From Treponema sp. (GTDB lineage Bacteria; Spirochaetota; Spirochaetia; Treponematales; Breznakiellaceae), in contig JAISMJ010000063.1 in the NCBI GenBank assembly GCA_031276815.1, positions 1 to 47,180 on the forward strand: 47,180 nucleotides of DNA. Reading direction: 5' to 3'. Below, in pieces: positions 25,563-34,120 of this stretch. The position numbers and the translations under genes were made by a program. The notes beneath the pieces were generated by a model. The model ran no database searches, had not been told where the DNA came from, and was given only the letters and a program-made list of their open reading frames with translations. Numbering within the stretch: position 1 is the stretch's first letter; each line of letters begins with the position of its first letter.

Positions 25563-26004
25563 GCAATGAAACAAGCGCTCTAGGGGTACGGCAAAGAGGG
25601 TATAACCCGCGTACCGTGAAGCTGCGGCGGCTTATAGCGTATGATAGGATACACAGAGCATGAATACGGTTGATGCGCCTATCCGCGCCTGTCGGGACGG
25701 CGCTTTCTACGGGCGGGACAAAGACGGCTGGTCTAAACGGCTCATGCGGGCGTTCCTCACAACCTATGCGCCCTGTGATCGCGAATTCCGCATGGCCGGG
25801 CTTTGGAAAGACGCGCTCGTGTACCGCCTCCTATCATTCATGCTATGAAGGATAGGGAACGCCGATCCCGCTTGTATAGATGGCATATCATGCTAAAAGA
25901 ACCGGAGGACCTATGGCGACCGCTACCCGCCCCTATAGAAACCATATCCGCGATCAAGACGCCGCTCGCGCTACGAGCGCGAGAGATAGTAAGGGGACGC
26001 GGCT
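25563..26004. other. Interval between the SRP RNA relic and the ATPase gene
   Basis: No gene can be supported. A 62-codon frame (25660-25848) reads GRDKDGWSKRLMRAFLTTYA... but has no clear ribosome binding site and no recognised family; it could be a remnant. The last bases contain AAGGGG, the ribosome binding site of the ATPase gene. Confidence 0.3.
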
Positions 26005-27213
26005 ATGAACAATCTCTTTATTACCAAAATCATGATAGATGCGCTGCGTCATGTATCCGGTTTAGCGATTCCACTATCGGAACATGAGCGCAAACATCTT
26101 ATACTGACCGGCAAAAATGGCAGCGGAAAAACGACTTTGCTTGAAACTATGCGTGATTATATGAGGCGTCCCTCGTTTTGTCGTGACGCGGACGGCTCCG
26201 CGTATCTCTCTGATCCCACGGGAACACAAAAGCCGGAAATCCACGGTATGAATACATCCGAAGAAGCTTTTCTTTCCCCCCATAATAAAACAGCCGGCGC
26301 TATACGCATATATGTCAACGCTCCTGACGGGCAACCCGTTCACGGCGTATTCAATGATACTCTGGTCGTGTATATTTCCGCCCACCGGTTACTGACCATT
26401 CCTGTTGCAAAGGCAATCGAAAGAGTCGACGCCGGTACGCATGTCCCCCTTGATGCGGATCTCAGCTCCGGTTTTCTACAATACATGCTGTATTTGGATT
26501 ATCAGAAGTTATCCGCCGCAAGTGAAGGGAACCATGCGACCGAGTCCCGCATAGCGCAATGGTTTGACCGTTTTTTACAAACCCTGCGTGAGGTGTACGG
26601 CTGTCCGGCTCTTGCGTTAAAAAAAGAAGCGAAGGACCTTAATTTCAATATAGTCATGCCGGACCGCGAACCGTTCAGCTTACAGCACATGGCAGACGGC
26701 TATTCCGCCCTTCTTAAAATCGTCATGGAACTGATAATGCGTATGGAACATCAGGCGCATACTGCCTATGATATGCCGGGTATCGTGCTGATAGACGAAC
26801 TTGAGGCTCATCTGCATATTGAACTACAAAAAAAAGTGCTGCCCTTCCTGACCGGTATGTTTCCTAATATCCAATTTATCATAAGCACTCATTCCCCCTT
26901 TGTGATTAGTTCTATTGACAAAGCAGTCATCTATGATCTGGAACATCAACAGCGTTTGGAAGACTTGAGCGCTTATTCCTACGAAGGGATCGTTGAATAC
27001 TATTTTAATACGGATATGTATTCTGATAAAATAAAGAGCCGGTTTGAACGGTATAAAGCATTGATAGCGAAGATACGCCGGACACCGGAAGAAAACGATG
27101 AGCTTGTTGAACTTATCGTCTATCTCAAGCAAATTCCTCCCGCCGCCGCTTCAGAATTGATATATTCTTTTCGGGAACTGGAACGGCAAAGGAAAGATAC
27201 GGCTCATGGTTAA
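26005..27213 (+). CDS. AAA/ABC-type ATPase of a Septu-like (PtuA) defence pair
   Basis: 402 residues of the OLD/RecF-like ABC ATPase group. Walker A GKNGSGKTT is at about 36-44, a signature-like ADGYSALLKIV comes before Walker B, Walker B GIVLIDELEAH is at 259-269, and H296 lies in the switch segment ISTHSPFVI. Such ATPases pair with HNH nucleases in the Septu (PtuA-PtuB) anti-phage system, where the ATPase forms the scaffold and nucleotide sensor. The following gene overlaps by eight bases and encodes an HNH protein, which is why Septu is proposed. No reverse transcriptase is nearby, so a retron form is unlikely. ATG 26005 follows AAGGGG by eight bases. Confidence 0.8.
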   Translation: MNNLFITKIMIDALRHVSGLAIPLSEHERKHLILTGKNGSGKTTLLETMRDYMRRPSFCRDADGSAYLSDPTGTQKPEIHGMNTSEEAFLSPHNKTAGAIRIYVNAPDGQPVHGVFNDTLVVYISAHRLLTIPVAKAIERVDAGTHVPLDADLSSGFLQYMLYLDYQKLSAASEGNHATESRIAQWFDRFLQTLREVYGCPALALKKEAKDLNFNIVMPDREPFSLQHMADGYSALLKIVMELIMRMEHQAHTAYDMPGIVLIDELEAHLHIELQKKVLPFLTGMFPNIQFIISTHSPFVISSIDKAVIYDLEHQQRLEDLSAYSYEGIVEYYFNTDMYSDKIKSRFERYKALIAKIRRTPEENDELVELIVYLKQIPPAAASELIYSFRELERQRKDTAHG

Positions 27214-27853
27214 GCTGCATAAGTCACCTCTTCCCGTTGGCGTTACCATTAAATCCGGGTTGGACTATCGCAAGGAGCCGGTCTTCTCAATAATCAAAGA
27301 CGATTGTAACAATAAATGCTATATATGCGAAGAAAAGGGAACTACAAGTATGCATGTGGAGCATCGTGTTTCGCAATCATTCGATCCGTCCCGTAAATAT
27401 GACTGGAACAATTTGTTGCTAAGTTGCGGTCATTGCAATCGCGTCAAGGGGAGCCGTTACAATACGATACTTGACTGTACGCGAGTTGATCCGGAAGCGT
27501 ATATCTCCCTGCGTATCGCAATAGGATTGTATGAAAGAGTAACGGTCATCAAAATAGGAGAGCGTGACGGCGTTGATGAGACAATACGGCTGCTTGATAC
27601 CGTATACAACGGCGAATCAACCGCTATATTGAAATATGAATGTAAAAATCTGCGCGCCCATGTACTTGCCGAAGTACAAACATTCCAGCAGTTGCTTGAC
27701 GGATACTTTGAAGAGAACGATACGGCTCTTAAAGAGGCTTTCCAGAGAAAAATCAGCGAAAGCATTAGTCGCGCTTCCAATTTCGCCTCTTTTAAGAGGG
27801 GCATAATCAAGAATAATGATACCTTGTTTGCATTATTCAAAGACACGCTATAA
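27206..27853 (+). CDS. HNH endonuclease of a Septu-like (PtuB) defence pair
   Basis: 215 residues. The HNH core is CYIC (C38, C41), then MHVEHRV (E52, H53), DWNNLLLSC (N69) and CGHC (C74, C77) before NRVKGS, i.e. zinc cysteines framing the beta-beta-alpha metal nuclease. The N-terminus (VKLHKSPLP) and the WNNLLLSC...KG block resemble the HNH proteins associated with PtuA-type ATPases. The C-terminal ~100 residues are helical, with an RAHVLAEVQTF stretch. The eight-base overlap with the ATPase stop codon indicates coupled translation. The target, phage DNA or host nucleic acid, cannot be read from sequence. Confidence 0.82.
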   Translation: MVKLHKSPLPVGVTIKSGLDYRKEPVFSIIKDDCNNKCYICEEKGTTSMHVEHRVSQSFDPSRKYDWNNLLLSCGHCNRVKGSRYNTILDCTRVDPEAYISLRIAIGLYERVTVIKIGERDGVDETIRLLDTVYNGESTAILKYECKNLRAHVLAEVQTFQQLLDGYFEENDTALKEAFQRKISESISRASNFASFKRGIIKNNDTLFALFKDTL

Positions 27854-27931
27854 TTGCGAACCCATCGCGGAACAAACGCTCTATAGTCGCCGTCAAGCAA
27901 TCGTTATATCCACAGAACATACCGCTACTAG

Positions 27932-28096
27932 GTGGTTCTATCCTATACTAACAAGAAACGCGCCGCTGTAGCGGAGGTACAGGATGAGATTGATAAGCCC
28001 GCTATGGTCATTACAAAGCGCTTTGTATATGAATTGGCGGGGATCAAGCCCGCGGAAACGGCGCGGGGCGTTGTTCACCGCCGCCTGTTTTTGTAA
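27932..28096 (+). pseudogene. Possible 3' end of an unidentified gene next to the SRP RNA
   Basis: A 54-codon frame with natural-looking protein sequence (AEVQDEIDKPAMVITKRF, then ELAGIKPAETARGVVHRR) and a stop at 28094. It lacks an ATG; a GTG at 27932 directly follows an in-frame stop. The last third lies inside the direct repeat, and the left repeat preserves the same frame (AEMARSVVHRR). It may be the tail of a gene that once preceded the SRP RNA and was broken by the event that inserted the ATPase/HNH pair. Confidence 0.35.
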
Positions 28097-28236
28097 CAGT
28101 AGGGCGCGGCGTACCGTTTCCGCCGCTTGACATTTTTTTGGATAGCCGCTATAGTATAACAGCCTTGTAATCGGGAAACATGCGGGCAAGCGCCGCCCAA
28201 CCCCGCCAGGTTCGGAAGGAAGCAACGGTCAGCGGA
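28052..28236 (+). repeat. Direct repeat of the SRP RNA locus (right, intact copy)
   Basis: The intact counterpart of 25379-25562, covering the preceding coding-like tail, the promoter and the 5' two-thirds of the SRP RNA. Homology stops within the RNA gene, so the junction lies in the structural gene. Confidence 0.85.
28127..28155 (+). promoter_or_regulatory. SRP RNA promoter
   Basis: TTGACA (28127-28132), a 17-base spacer and TATAGT (28150-28155), seven bases before the predicted RNA 5' end at 28162. Confidence 0.85.
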
Positions 28237-28276
28237 GGCTTGCAGCGCCGTGTCCATCTTGATTACAAGGCTTTTT
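28162..28276 (+). ncRNA. ffs: Signal recognition particle 4.5S RNA with terminator
   Basis: A ~110-base small bacterial SRP RNA. The ends pair perfectly: GCCTTGTAATC (28162-28172) with GATTACAAGGC (28261-28271). The apical arm has the conserved GGAA tetraloop and internal loop (CCAGGTTCGGAAGGAAGCAA, 28205-28224) that bind Ffh. The closing helix is followed at once by TTTTTT, so it doubles as an intrinsic terminator. It sits upstream of dnaX, a common arrangement. Confidence 0.95.
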
Positions 28277-28293
28277 TATGCTATACTGGATAC

Positions 28294-29661
28294 ATGGCTT
28301 ACGAAGTTACCGCCACACGCCGAAGACCGAAAACCTTTGACGAATTGGCAGGTCAAGAATTTGTCGCGGCTACTCTGAAGAATTCCTTGGAAACAGGGCG
28401 TATCGCCCATGCGTACCTCTTTACCGGACCCCGCGGGTGCGGCAAGACGAGCAGCGCGCGTATTCTTGCGCGTTCCCTTAACTGCGTGAAGGGTCCTACT
28501 TCATCGCCCTGCGGCGAGTGCGCCGGCTGCCGCGAAATAGCCGAAGGGCGAAGCCTCGACGTTATCGAAATAGACGGCGCGTCAAACACCGGCGTTAATG
28601 ACGCGCGGCAAATTATAGAAGAAGTTCTGTTCCCCCCCAATTCGAGCCGTTATAAAATATATATTATTGATGAAGTGCACATGCTCTCAAACAGCGCGTT
28701 TAACGCCCTTCTGAAAACTATTGAAGAACCGCCCCCGTATGTCGTTTTTATTTTCGCTACAACGGAACTTCACAAGGTGCCTGCCACCATTAAAAGCCGG
28801 TGCCAGCAGTTCGCGTTCCGCCTCATCCCCCTCGAAACCATTGCCGGTATTCTCAAAAAAACGTGTGAAGAGATGCGGATACAGGCGGAAGACGAAGCCT
28901 TGTTCTGGATCGCCCGCGAATCAACCGGCAGCCTCCGCGATGCGTATACTTTGTTCGATCAGGTCGTTTCGTTTTCAGACGGGCATCTCCGCTCCGCGTT
29001 TATCAGAGAGAAGCTGGGACTCGTGGGCATAGATAACCTCAATGCGCTTGCAATAGCCTGTATTGAACATGACCGGAAGAAAGCCCTGCTCCTCCTTGAC
29101 GATATGCTGAACGCCGGCGTTGCCATTGAACAGTTTGTTATTGATATGGCGGGTTTTTACCATAGCCTTCTCCTCTTGAAAGCCGGCGTCAGGAAGGAGT
29201 CCCTTTTGTCGGACAACCCCGCCCGTTTTTCGGAACAGGTGCTGCGCGCGCTCAATGCGGAGCAAATCGAGCGCGCGTTGGATGTGCTTCTTGATTTGTA
29301 TCGCGATATACGCTATTCTATTTCTCCGCGGTTCGAGCTTGAAACCGTTGTGTCAAAACTCTGCGCGCTTGACAAATGGGTATCGCCGCTTGAGTTACGC
29401 GCCGTCATTGCCCGCGCGCGGGAAGCGCTGGGGGGGCGAAGCGCCGCGGACGGCGAGGGAGCGCGGAGCGGACAGGCTGGCGGCACTCCTGTGGAACGCG
29501 GACATGCTGGCGGGGACTCGCCGCGGGAATCCTTGAGCGAAGGCTTCAAGCGCTACCTTGAGAAGCGCGAGACGGCTCGTGAAGACCATGCGCCTGTTCG
29601 GAACATTTCTCCTCAAGTGGAACGAGTCTTGAGGATATTTAATGGAACTATAGTGGAGTAA
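28294..29661 (+). CDS. dnaX: DNA polymerase III subunits gamma/tau
   Basis: 455 residues from ATG 28294, where the conserved MAYEVTATRRRPKTFDELAGQ start lies; a longer frame would overlap the SRP RNA and is rejected. Walker A GPRGCGKT is at 45-52, the zinc site is C64, C73, C76 and C79, and the Walker B/DEVH region (IIDEVHMLS) is near residue 127. It is the clamp-loader ATPase. After the collar domain there is a Gly/Ala/Arg-rich linker (about 385-425) and a short tail, so the tau-specific region is reduced. It heads the unit dnaX-ybaB-recR. Confidence 0.97.
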   Translation: MAYEVTATRRRPKTFDELAGQEFVAATLKNSLETGRIAHAYLFTGPRGCGKTSSARILARSLNCVKGPTSSPCGECAGCREIAEGRSLDVIEIDGASNTGVNDARQIIEEVLFPPNSSRYKIYIIDEVHMLSNSAFNALLKTIEEPPPYVVFIFATTELHKVPATIKSRCQQFAFRLIPLETIAGILKKTCEEMRIQAEDEALFWIARESTGSLRDAYTLFDQVVSFSDGHLRSAFIREKLGLVGIDNLNALAIACIEHDRKKALLLLDDMLNAGVAIEQFVIDMAGFYHSLLLLKAGVRKESLLSDNPARFSEQVLRALNAEQIERALDVLLDLYRDIRYSISPRFELETVVSKLCALDKWVSPLELRAVIARAREALGGRSAADGEGARSGQAGGTPVERGHAGGDSPRESLSEGFKRYLEKRETAREDHAPVRNISPQVERVLRIFNGTIVE

Positions 29662-29671
29662 GGAGAAAGAT

Positions 29672-29998
29672 ATGCAAATAAATCCATTTGAGATCTTAAA
29701 AAACATGCAGAAGATACAGGAACAGATGGGAGATATGCAGCGGCAGTTTGAATCCGTCGTTGTTACCGGCTCATCGGGCGGCGGCATGGTGGAAGTCGAA
29801 TTGAACGGACTCGTTGAGCTACAGGCGATTAGAATTGCGCCGGAACTGGTGAATGATGACGGCAGAGAGATACTCGAATCGCTTATTGTCGCCGCTTTTG
29901 AAGACGCACGAAACAGAGTGAAAGAGGCTATCGGACGCAAAATGGGCGGACTTGCGTACGCGCAGGAGCTTTCTTCCATATTTACGGGTATGGCGTGA
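29672..29998 (+). CDS. ybaB: YbaB/EbfC nucleoid-associated protein
   Basis: 108 residues of the YbaB/EbfC family, with MNPFE-like start, helical KNMQKIQEQMGDMQ and the VEVELNG strand block. EbfC of Borrelia and its homologues bind DNA as tweezer-shaped dimers. The position between dnaX and recR is conserved across bacteria. AAGGAGA precedes the ATG, and the stop overlaps the recR start. Confidence 0.95.
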   Translation: MQINPFEILKNMQKIQEQMGDMQRQFESVVVTGSSGGGMVEVELNGLVELQAIRIAPELVNDDGREILESLIVAAFEDARNRVKEAIGRKMGGLAYAQELSSIFTGMA

Positions 29999-30600
29999 GC
30001 GTTCATGAGCTCAACGCCATTGACCGGCTTGTTACCTTACTCTCAAAGCTGCCCGGCATTGGTAAAAAGAGCGCATCCCGCCTTGCCTATCATATTCTTG
30101 ATACGGATGTAAGCTATGCCCGCGTTCTTGCGGAACAGCTTGCGTCATTGCACGAGGCAATACGCCGGTGCTCCGTATGCGGCAGCTTTACGGAGACTGA
30201 TCCCTGCCCGATATGCGCGGACATAACCCGCGACGCCCATACAATGTGCGTGGTTGAACGCGCCCAGGACGTGCGTATTATTGAGGAGTCTCGTGAGTTT
30301 AACGGGCGCTTTCATGTATTGGGAGGACTCATTGCGCCGCTTGACGGCATACATCCGGGCGATCTCAGCATTGGGCAGCTTTTGGAGCGGGTGAAGCGAA
30401 ACAAGGTACGCGAGGTGATCCTCGCCCTGAATCCCACTGTCGAAGGGGACACTACCGCCCTGTACCTGCAAAATCTGCTCAAAGAAGGAGGCGTTACAGT
30501 GAGCCGCCTCGCATCCGGTCTGCCCGTCGGCGGAGACCTTGAATACACGGACAAGCTTACCTTATCGCGGAGCTTCCGCTACAGGGTGCGGATGGAGTAG
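29995..30600 (+). CDS. recR: Recombination mediator RecR
   Basis: 201 residues, normal RecR length. It has a helix-hairpin-helix (LSKLPGIGKKSASRLAYH), a zinc finger (C59, C62, C71, C74), and a Toprim domain with CVVERAQDV and LNPTVEGDTTALYL. RecR works with RecO/RecF to load RecA on gapped DNA. It starts at GTG 29995, overlapping the ybaB stop (GTGA). Last gene of the dnaX unit. Confidence 0.97.
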   Translation: MSVHELNAIDRLVTLLSKLPGIGKKSASRLAYHILDTDVSYARVLAEQLASLHEAIRRCSVCGSFTETDPCPICADITRDAHTMCVVERAQDVRIIEESREFNGRFHVLGGLIAPLDGIHPGDLSIGQLLERVKRNKVREVILALNPTVEGDTTALYLQNLLKEGGVTVSRLASGLPVGGDLEYTDKLTLSRSFRYRVRME

Positions 30601-30717
30601 CGGAACGTACCCGCAGCCGGCGCACTGTACGTTCCGCTCCGCGCGTATGCAAGCTACGCCCTTTATGGGCGTATGGATTGATATGACAGTAACCTATGAA
30701 AAATCTATTTGTTTACT

Positions 30718-31317
30718 ATGCAGGAGATTCCCTTGTCTCAGATAGAATTCCATAAGCTATACAACACGGTATTCCCTATTTTATTCAAAGTAGCGTACCG
30801 TATAGCTAATAGCGAAGAAGCCGCGGAAGATCTGTGTCAAGATGCTTTTTTTCGTTTATACGAAAAAAATATGAATTTTCCGAGTCTTGATGATGCGAAG
30901 TATTGGCTTATTAGAGTGGTAAAAAACGCCGCGTTGAACTATGCAAAACGTAAGGAGCGGGAACGGAAAGCCTATCAAAAGGCGTTTCGAGAAGATACGC
31001 GGGTACAAGAGACCGGTGAAATGACGGTCTTAAAAAAGGAAATACGAGCGGAAATACAAAACGCCCTGAATTTGTTGCCTGAAAATTTGCGTGTTGTGCT
31101 GATTCTAAAAGAATACGCCGAACTTAATTATAAGGAAATCGGCAAGACGCTTGGCATAAGTGAAGGAAACGTAAAAGTACGGGTTTTTAGAGCGCGTGAG
31201 CGCCTTGCAAACATATTTGAGGCGGGGAATATTTCGCCTTGGGGAATTCAACCCATACAGATGGCAGTAAACATGACCCCGCTATCGAATGAAGTGGAGG
31301 GAACAAATGTGTCCTGA
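30718..31317 (+). CDS. ECF-type RNA polymerase sigma factor
   Basis: About 195-200 residues. Sigma region 2 is read in FPILFKVAYRIANSEEAAED and the DAFFRLYEK stretch, and region 4 in LPENLRVVLILKEYAELNYKEIGKTLGIS with GNVKVRVFRARERL. Start choice is open: ATG 30718 has no Shine-Dalgarno, whereas TTG 30733 has AGGAG six bases upstream. It is followed, with an 11-base overlap, by a zinc-finger anti-sigma gene and two envelope genes, so it likely controls its own operon in response to an envelope signal. Confidence 0.9.
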   Translation: MQEIPLSQIEFHKLYNTVFPILFKVAYRIANSEEAAEDLCQDAFFRLYEKNMNFPSLDDAKYWLIRVVKNAALNYAKRKERERKAYQKAFREDTRVQETGEMTVLKKEIRAEIQNALNLLPENLRVVLILKEYAELNYKEIGKTLGISEGNVKVRVFRARERLANIFEAGNISPWGIQPIQMAVNMTPLSNEVEGTNVS

Positions 31318-31897
31318 ACGTCAGTTGCTTTCGGTTTATCTTGATGGAGAACTTCCATCTCCGTGGAAAGAAAGAATGGAAGCCCATCTGGTTTCGTGTT
31401 CTGAATGCGCCGCATTGTTGAGGCGATTCAAAGAGTGCCGGGATATGCTTAAAACGCCGCCTGCCGATGTAGACGGCGGCGTGAAAGAGCGTGTGTGGCA
31501 AAATCTCTCGGCGCACTTGGCGCAGGAGCGGGAAAGCGAACAGCAGCCGGCTGCAAACCGGCTGCTGTGGCGGCGTACCATTATGCTGCCGGCGCCCGCC
31601 GTAGCGGCGGCGGCGGTGGTGTTTATCGTAACCGTCGTGTTTGCGGTTATCCGTCCGTTTGCGCCGGCTGAACAGCGGCAAACTCCGGTCATGGCTTCTT
31701 CCTATATTCCTACGGATTTTGATGCTAAAAGCATGGTGTCCGATCAGGACATAGGCAGGATATTTCACTACTTAGAGCAAGAAGATACATCTGACTATAT
31801 GATCATTAAATTGCCTGAAAGCAGAATGTTTACCAGAATCGGCGAGCCTGAAATCATAAGAGTTATGGATTATCCGGAGGGAAGTCGTCGGAAATGA
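31307..31897 (+). CDS. Zinc-finger anti-sigma factor, single-pass membrane protein
   Basis: 196 residues from ATG 31307 (GGAGG six bases upstream), beginning MCPERQLLSVYLDGELP. The zinc-binding HxxxCxxC motif is H27, C31, C34, which in this family clamps the cognate ECF sigma. One transmembrane helix (about 95-113) separates it from a ~75-residue outer domain without recognised motifs. It overlaps the sigma gene upstream and the next gene by four bases. Confidence 0.9.
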   Translation: MCPERQLLSVYLDGELPSPWKERMEAHLVSCSECAALLRRFKECRDMLKTPPADVDGGVKERVWQNLSAHLAQERESEQQPAANRLLWRRTIMLPAPAVAAAAVVFIVTVVFAVIRPFAPAEQRQTPVMASSYIPTDFDAKSMVSDQDIGRIFHYLEQEDTSDYMIIKLPESRMFTRIGEPEIIRVMDYPEGSRRK

Positions 31898-32412
31898 TGC
31901 GTTGCAAAAAGCTGTTTATGGTCAGGAGCGTTTTGTTTTTCACGGCGGGAGCAGCATTGTGGGCGCAATCTTTTGAGGATGTATTGCCGAGCTTTCAAGA
32001 TAAAGTGTTGGTGCTTGACATAACAGCCCGTGTAGTAGAAAAAGAAGAAAGCCAAGAAGTATGGCATGTTTCCAGTTCTAAAATTACGATTCCCGGAAGA
32101 GCAGTGGGCGTTAAACTGCTTGGCGCTAATGTGGTTATTGCCGTCCAATTTACTCCGTACATGACGCGGGAAGGAGCCGCTATTCTTGTCGCGCAAGGGC
32201 AAATATGGGTTACTATTCCAGAGCAAGGCGTACAGTACCAGACCACATTACAGACCATACCGGTTAATTTCGGAGAACCAGTACGTTTCCTCCCCCTCGG
32301 CGCATCTCCTTCAAATGAAGATGCGTATATCGAATTAGTGGTGAATGTGTCTCCTTACAAAGCGCCGGACGATGGCGACGTTCAGAGTGTGGAGGAAGAT
32401 GAAAAAGAGTAG
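31894..32412 (+). CDS. Secreted protein of the ECF operon, unknown function
   Basis: 172 residues with a clear signal peptide (about 1-25, ending LWAQ). The rest is beta-strand rich with a short acidic C-terminus. No family is recognised. It overlaps the anti-sigma gene by four bases and the next gene by 14, so it belongs to the sigma operon and probably acts in the periplasm or at the outer membrane. Confidence 0.75.
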   Translation: MMRCKKLFMVRSVLFFTAGAALWAQSFEDVLPSFQDKVLVLDITARVVEKEESQEVWHVSSSKITIPGRAVGVKLLGANVVIAVQFTPYMTREGAAILVAQGQIWVTIPEQGVQYQTTLQTIPVNFGEPVRFLPLGASPSNEDAYIELVVNVSPYKAPDDGDVQSVEEDEKE

Positions 32413-34054
32413 CGTTTTGAGACGCCGTTGTTGTTCTTTCCCGCTTATGCTTTTTTCATTGAGCCTTTTGATATATTTCGCGGCATGTAAAGCGGAACCT
32501 CCCATTATCAGCGCGCTTGATCCAACAGTCGGTATGATGGGAGATATTATAAGTATTGTGGGTAAAAATTTCGGCGCGGATCAGAACGATTCCTACATAA
32601 CCATAGCGGATCAGAAGCCGACTACATCATCGTACCTTGAATGGACGGATACCTTTATCCGTGTACGGCTGCCGGAATTCGGGCGGACAGGATTAGTGTA
32701 TGTCCACAAGGACGAGCGGAAAAGCAATGCCGTTTTTTTTTCAAACCGTTCAGAAATACCGGAACATGTGCAGGCAGCGTCCCTAGGGTCCGGTCTGCAT
32801 ATTGATACGATAAAACCCGTCACAGCTTCCATCGGTTCATTGATAAGCATACAGGGCGAGGGCTTCGGCGCGGCACGGGAGAAGGGGAGCGTGCGCTTCT
32901 CATGGGCTGCGGAAAACAATCCCCTCTCAAATAGGGAACACAGTGAAAAACCCGCCATAGAACCCTTTGACATGGGATTCGGATACGAGTCGTGGACTTC
33001 AAATGAGATTCGTCTTCATGTTCCGGATGGGGCGATAAGCGGTACGCTTGAAATCTACACCTTGTACGGCAAGTCCGCCCCTGTGTTTTTTACGGTAAAG
33101 GAGAAACCGGGGACAAAAGTATTCCGTGATAAACGAAGATGGACCATTGTGTACTCGGTACATATACAGGTTCAAGACGCCTCTCATCCCAATACGCTCT
33201 ACCTATGGATGCCGCAACCCGCTTATTCTTCTTCGCAGCCTAATGTTGAACTGCTTTTCCGTGATACGGAGCCTTTTGTAGAAAACTACAGGGGAACAAC
33301 GCTGTTTCAGATCAAGAATATGGCGGCGCAGACGAATATAAGCATAACCATGTCGTACGTTGTTGATGCGTATGCCGTAGAGACCGCTATAAAGCCGCAA
33401 TCGATCAGAGCGCAGCAGGGCACTTCTTTGCCCGTATCGTATACGCAGAGCAGTCCGCTTATTCCCTCTGACGAGCCGGCAATAACGGAGCTTGCAGCCG
33501 CGATAATAGCAAAGGAGCTGAATCCCTATAACAAAGCAAAAAAAATATACGAGTGGATCATTGCCAACAGCGCCATTCAACACTATCCGCTTAATACCAG
33601 CGTACTGGAAGCTCTACAACAAAAAAAGGCTGACTCATATTCGGTAAGTCTTCTTTTTTGCGCCCTGTCGCGTTCTGTAGGTATTCCCGCCATACCGGTT
33701 GCCGGCGTTTTAATTGATAAAAACCATAGCGCCTTTGTGCATTATTGGGCGGAATTCTGGATTGACGGTTTTGGGTGGATTCCTCTTGATCCGGCGCTCG
33801 GCGCACAAGCTGCGCCCGAGTCGTTTTCGCTGCGTGAGGACGCGGCATTGTGGTACTTCGGCAACATTGATAACCACCGGATAAGTTTCTCTCGGGGACA
33901 GAACCAGCTTTCACAGATGGATCCGCGCGGGCGGATCGCCGCGCATAAGCCCGATTATGCGTTGCAGAATTTCTGGGAAGAAGCCATAGGCGGCATTATA
34001 TCGTATTCATCACTGTGGAGCGACATTGCCATAACAGGCATGTATACCCAGTAA
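32399..34054 (+). CDS. Lipoprotein with IPT/TIG domains and a transglutaminase-like domain
   Basis: 551 residues from ATG 32399 (GGAGG just upstream). A lipobox (YFAAC) anchors it. Two IPT/TIG-type domains follow (PPIISALDPTVGMMGDIISI and IDTIKPVTASIGSLISIQGE). The C-terminal half is a transglutaminase-like fold: LLFCALSRSVGIPAIPVAG, then H448 (HYWAEFW) and D464 (PLDPAL). The position of the nucleophile is Ser413 (ADSYSVS) instead of Cys by alignment to the fixed C-x11-R spacing. It may therefore be non-catalytic, or use serine. Last gene of the ECF operon. Confidence 0.82.
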   Translation: MKKSSVLRRRCCSFPLMLFSLSLLIYFAACKAEPPIISALDPTVGMMGDIISIVGKNFGADQNDSYITIADQKPTTSSYLEWTDTFIRVRLPEFGRTGLVYVHKDERKSNAVFFSNRSEIPEHVQAASLGSGLHIDTIKPVTASIGSLISIQGEGFGAAREKGSVRFSWAAENNPLSNREHSEKPAIEPFDMGFGYESWTSNEIRLHVPDGAISGTLEIYTLYGKSAPVFFTVKEKPGTKVFRDKRRWTIVYSVHIQVQDASHPNTLYLWMPQPAYSSSQPNVELLFRDTEPFVENYRGTTLFQIKNMAAQTNISITMSYVVDAYAVETAIKPQSIRAQQGTSLPVSYTQSSPLIPSDEPAITELAAAIIAKELNPYNKAKKIYEWIIANSAIQHYPLNTSVLEALQQKKADSYSVSLLFCALSRSVGIPAIPVAGVLIDKNHSAFVHYWAEFWIDGFGWIPLDPALGAQAAPESFSLREDAALWYFGNIDNHRISFSRGQNQLSQMDPRGRIAAHKPDYALQNFWEEAIGGIISYSSLWSDIAITGMYTQ

Positions 34055-34120
34055 GCGGCGTACGGTTTCACATTGCGGCGCCGTGGTTACGCAATGATTT
34101 AATTTAAGGAGGAATAAGTA

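Noticed and set aside
26005-27853. Retron with ATPase/HNH effectors
   Set aside because: No reverse transcriptase or msr/msd-like region is found near the pair.
28180-28293. N-terminal extension of dnaX
   Set aside because: The extra 38 codons lie inside the SRP RNA and its terminator; the conserved DnaX start is at 28294.
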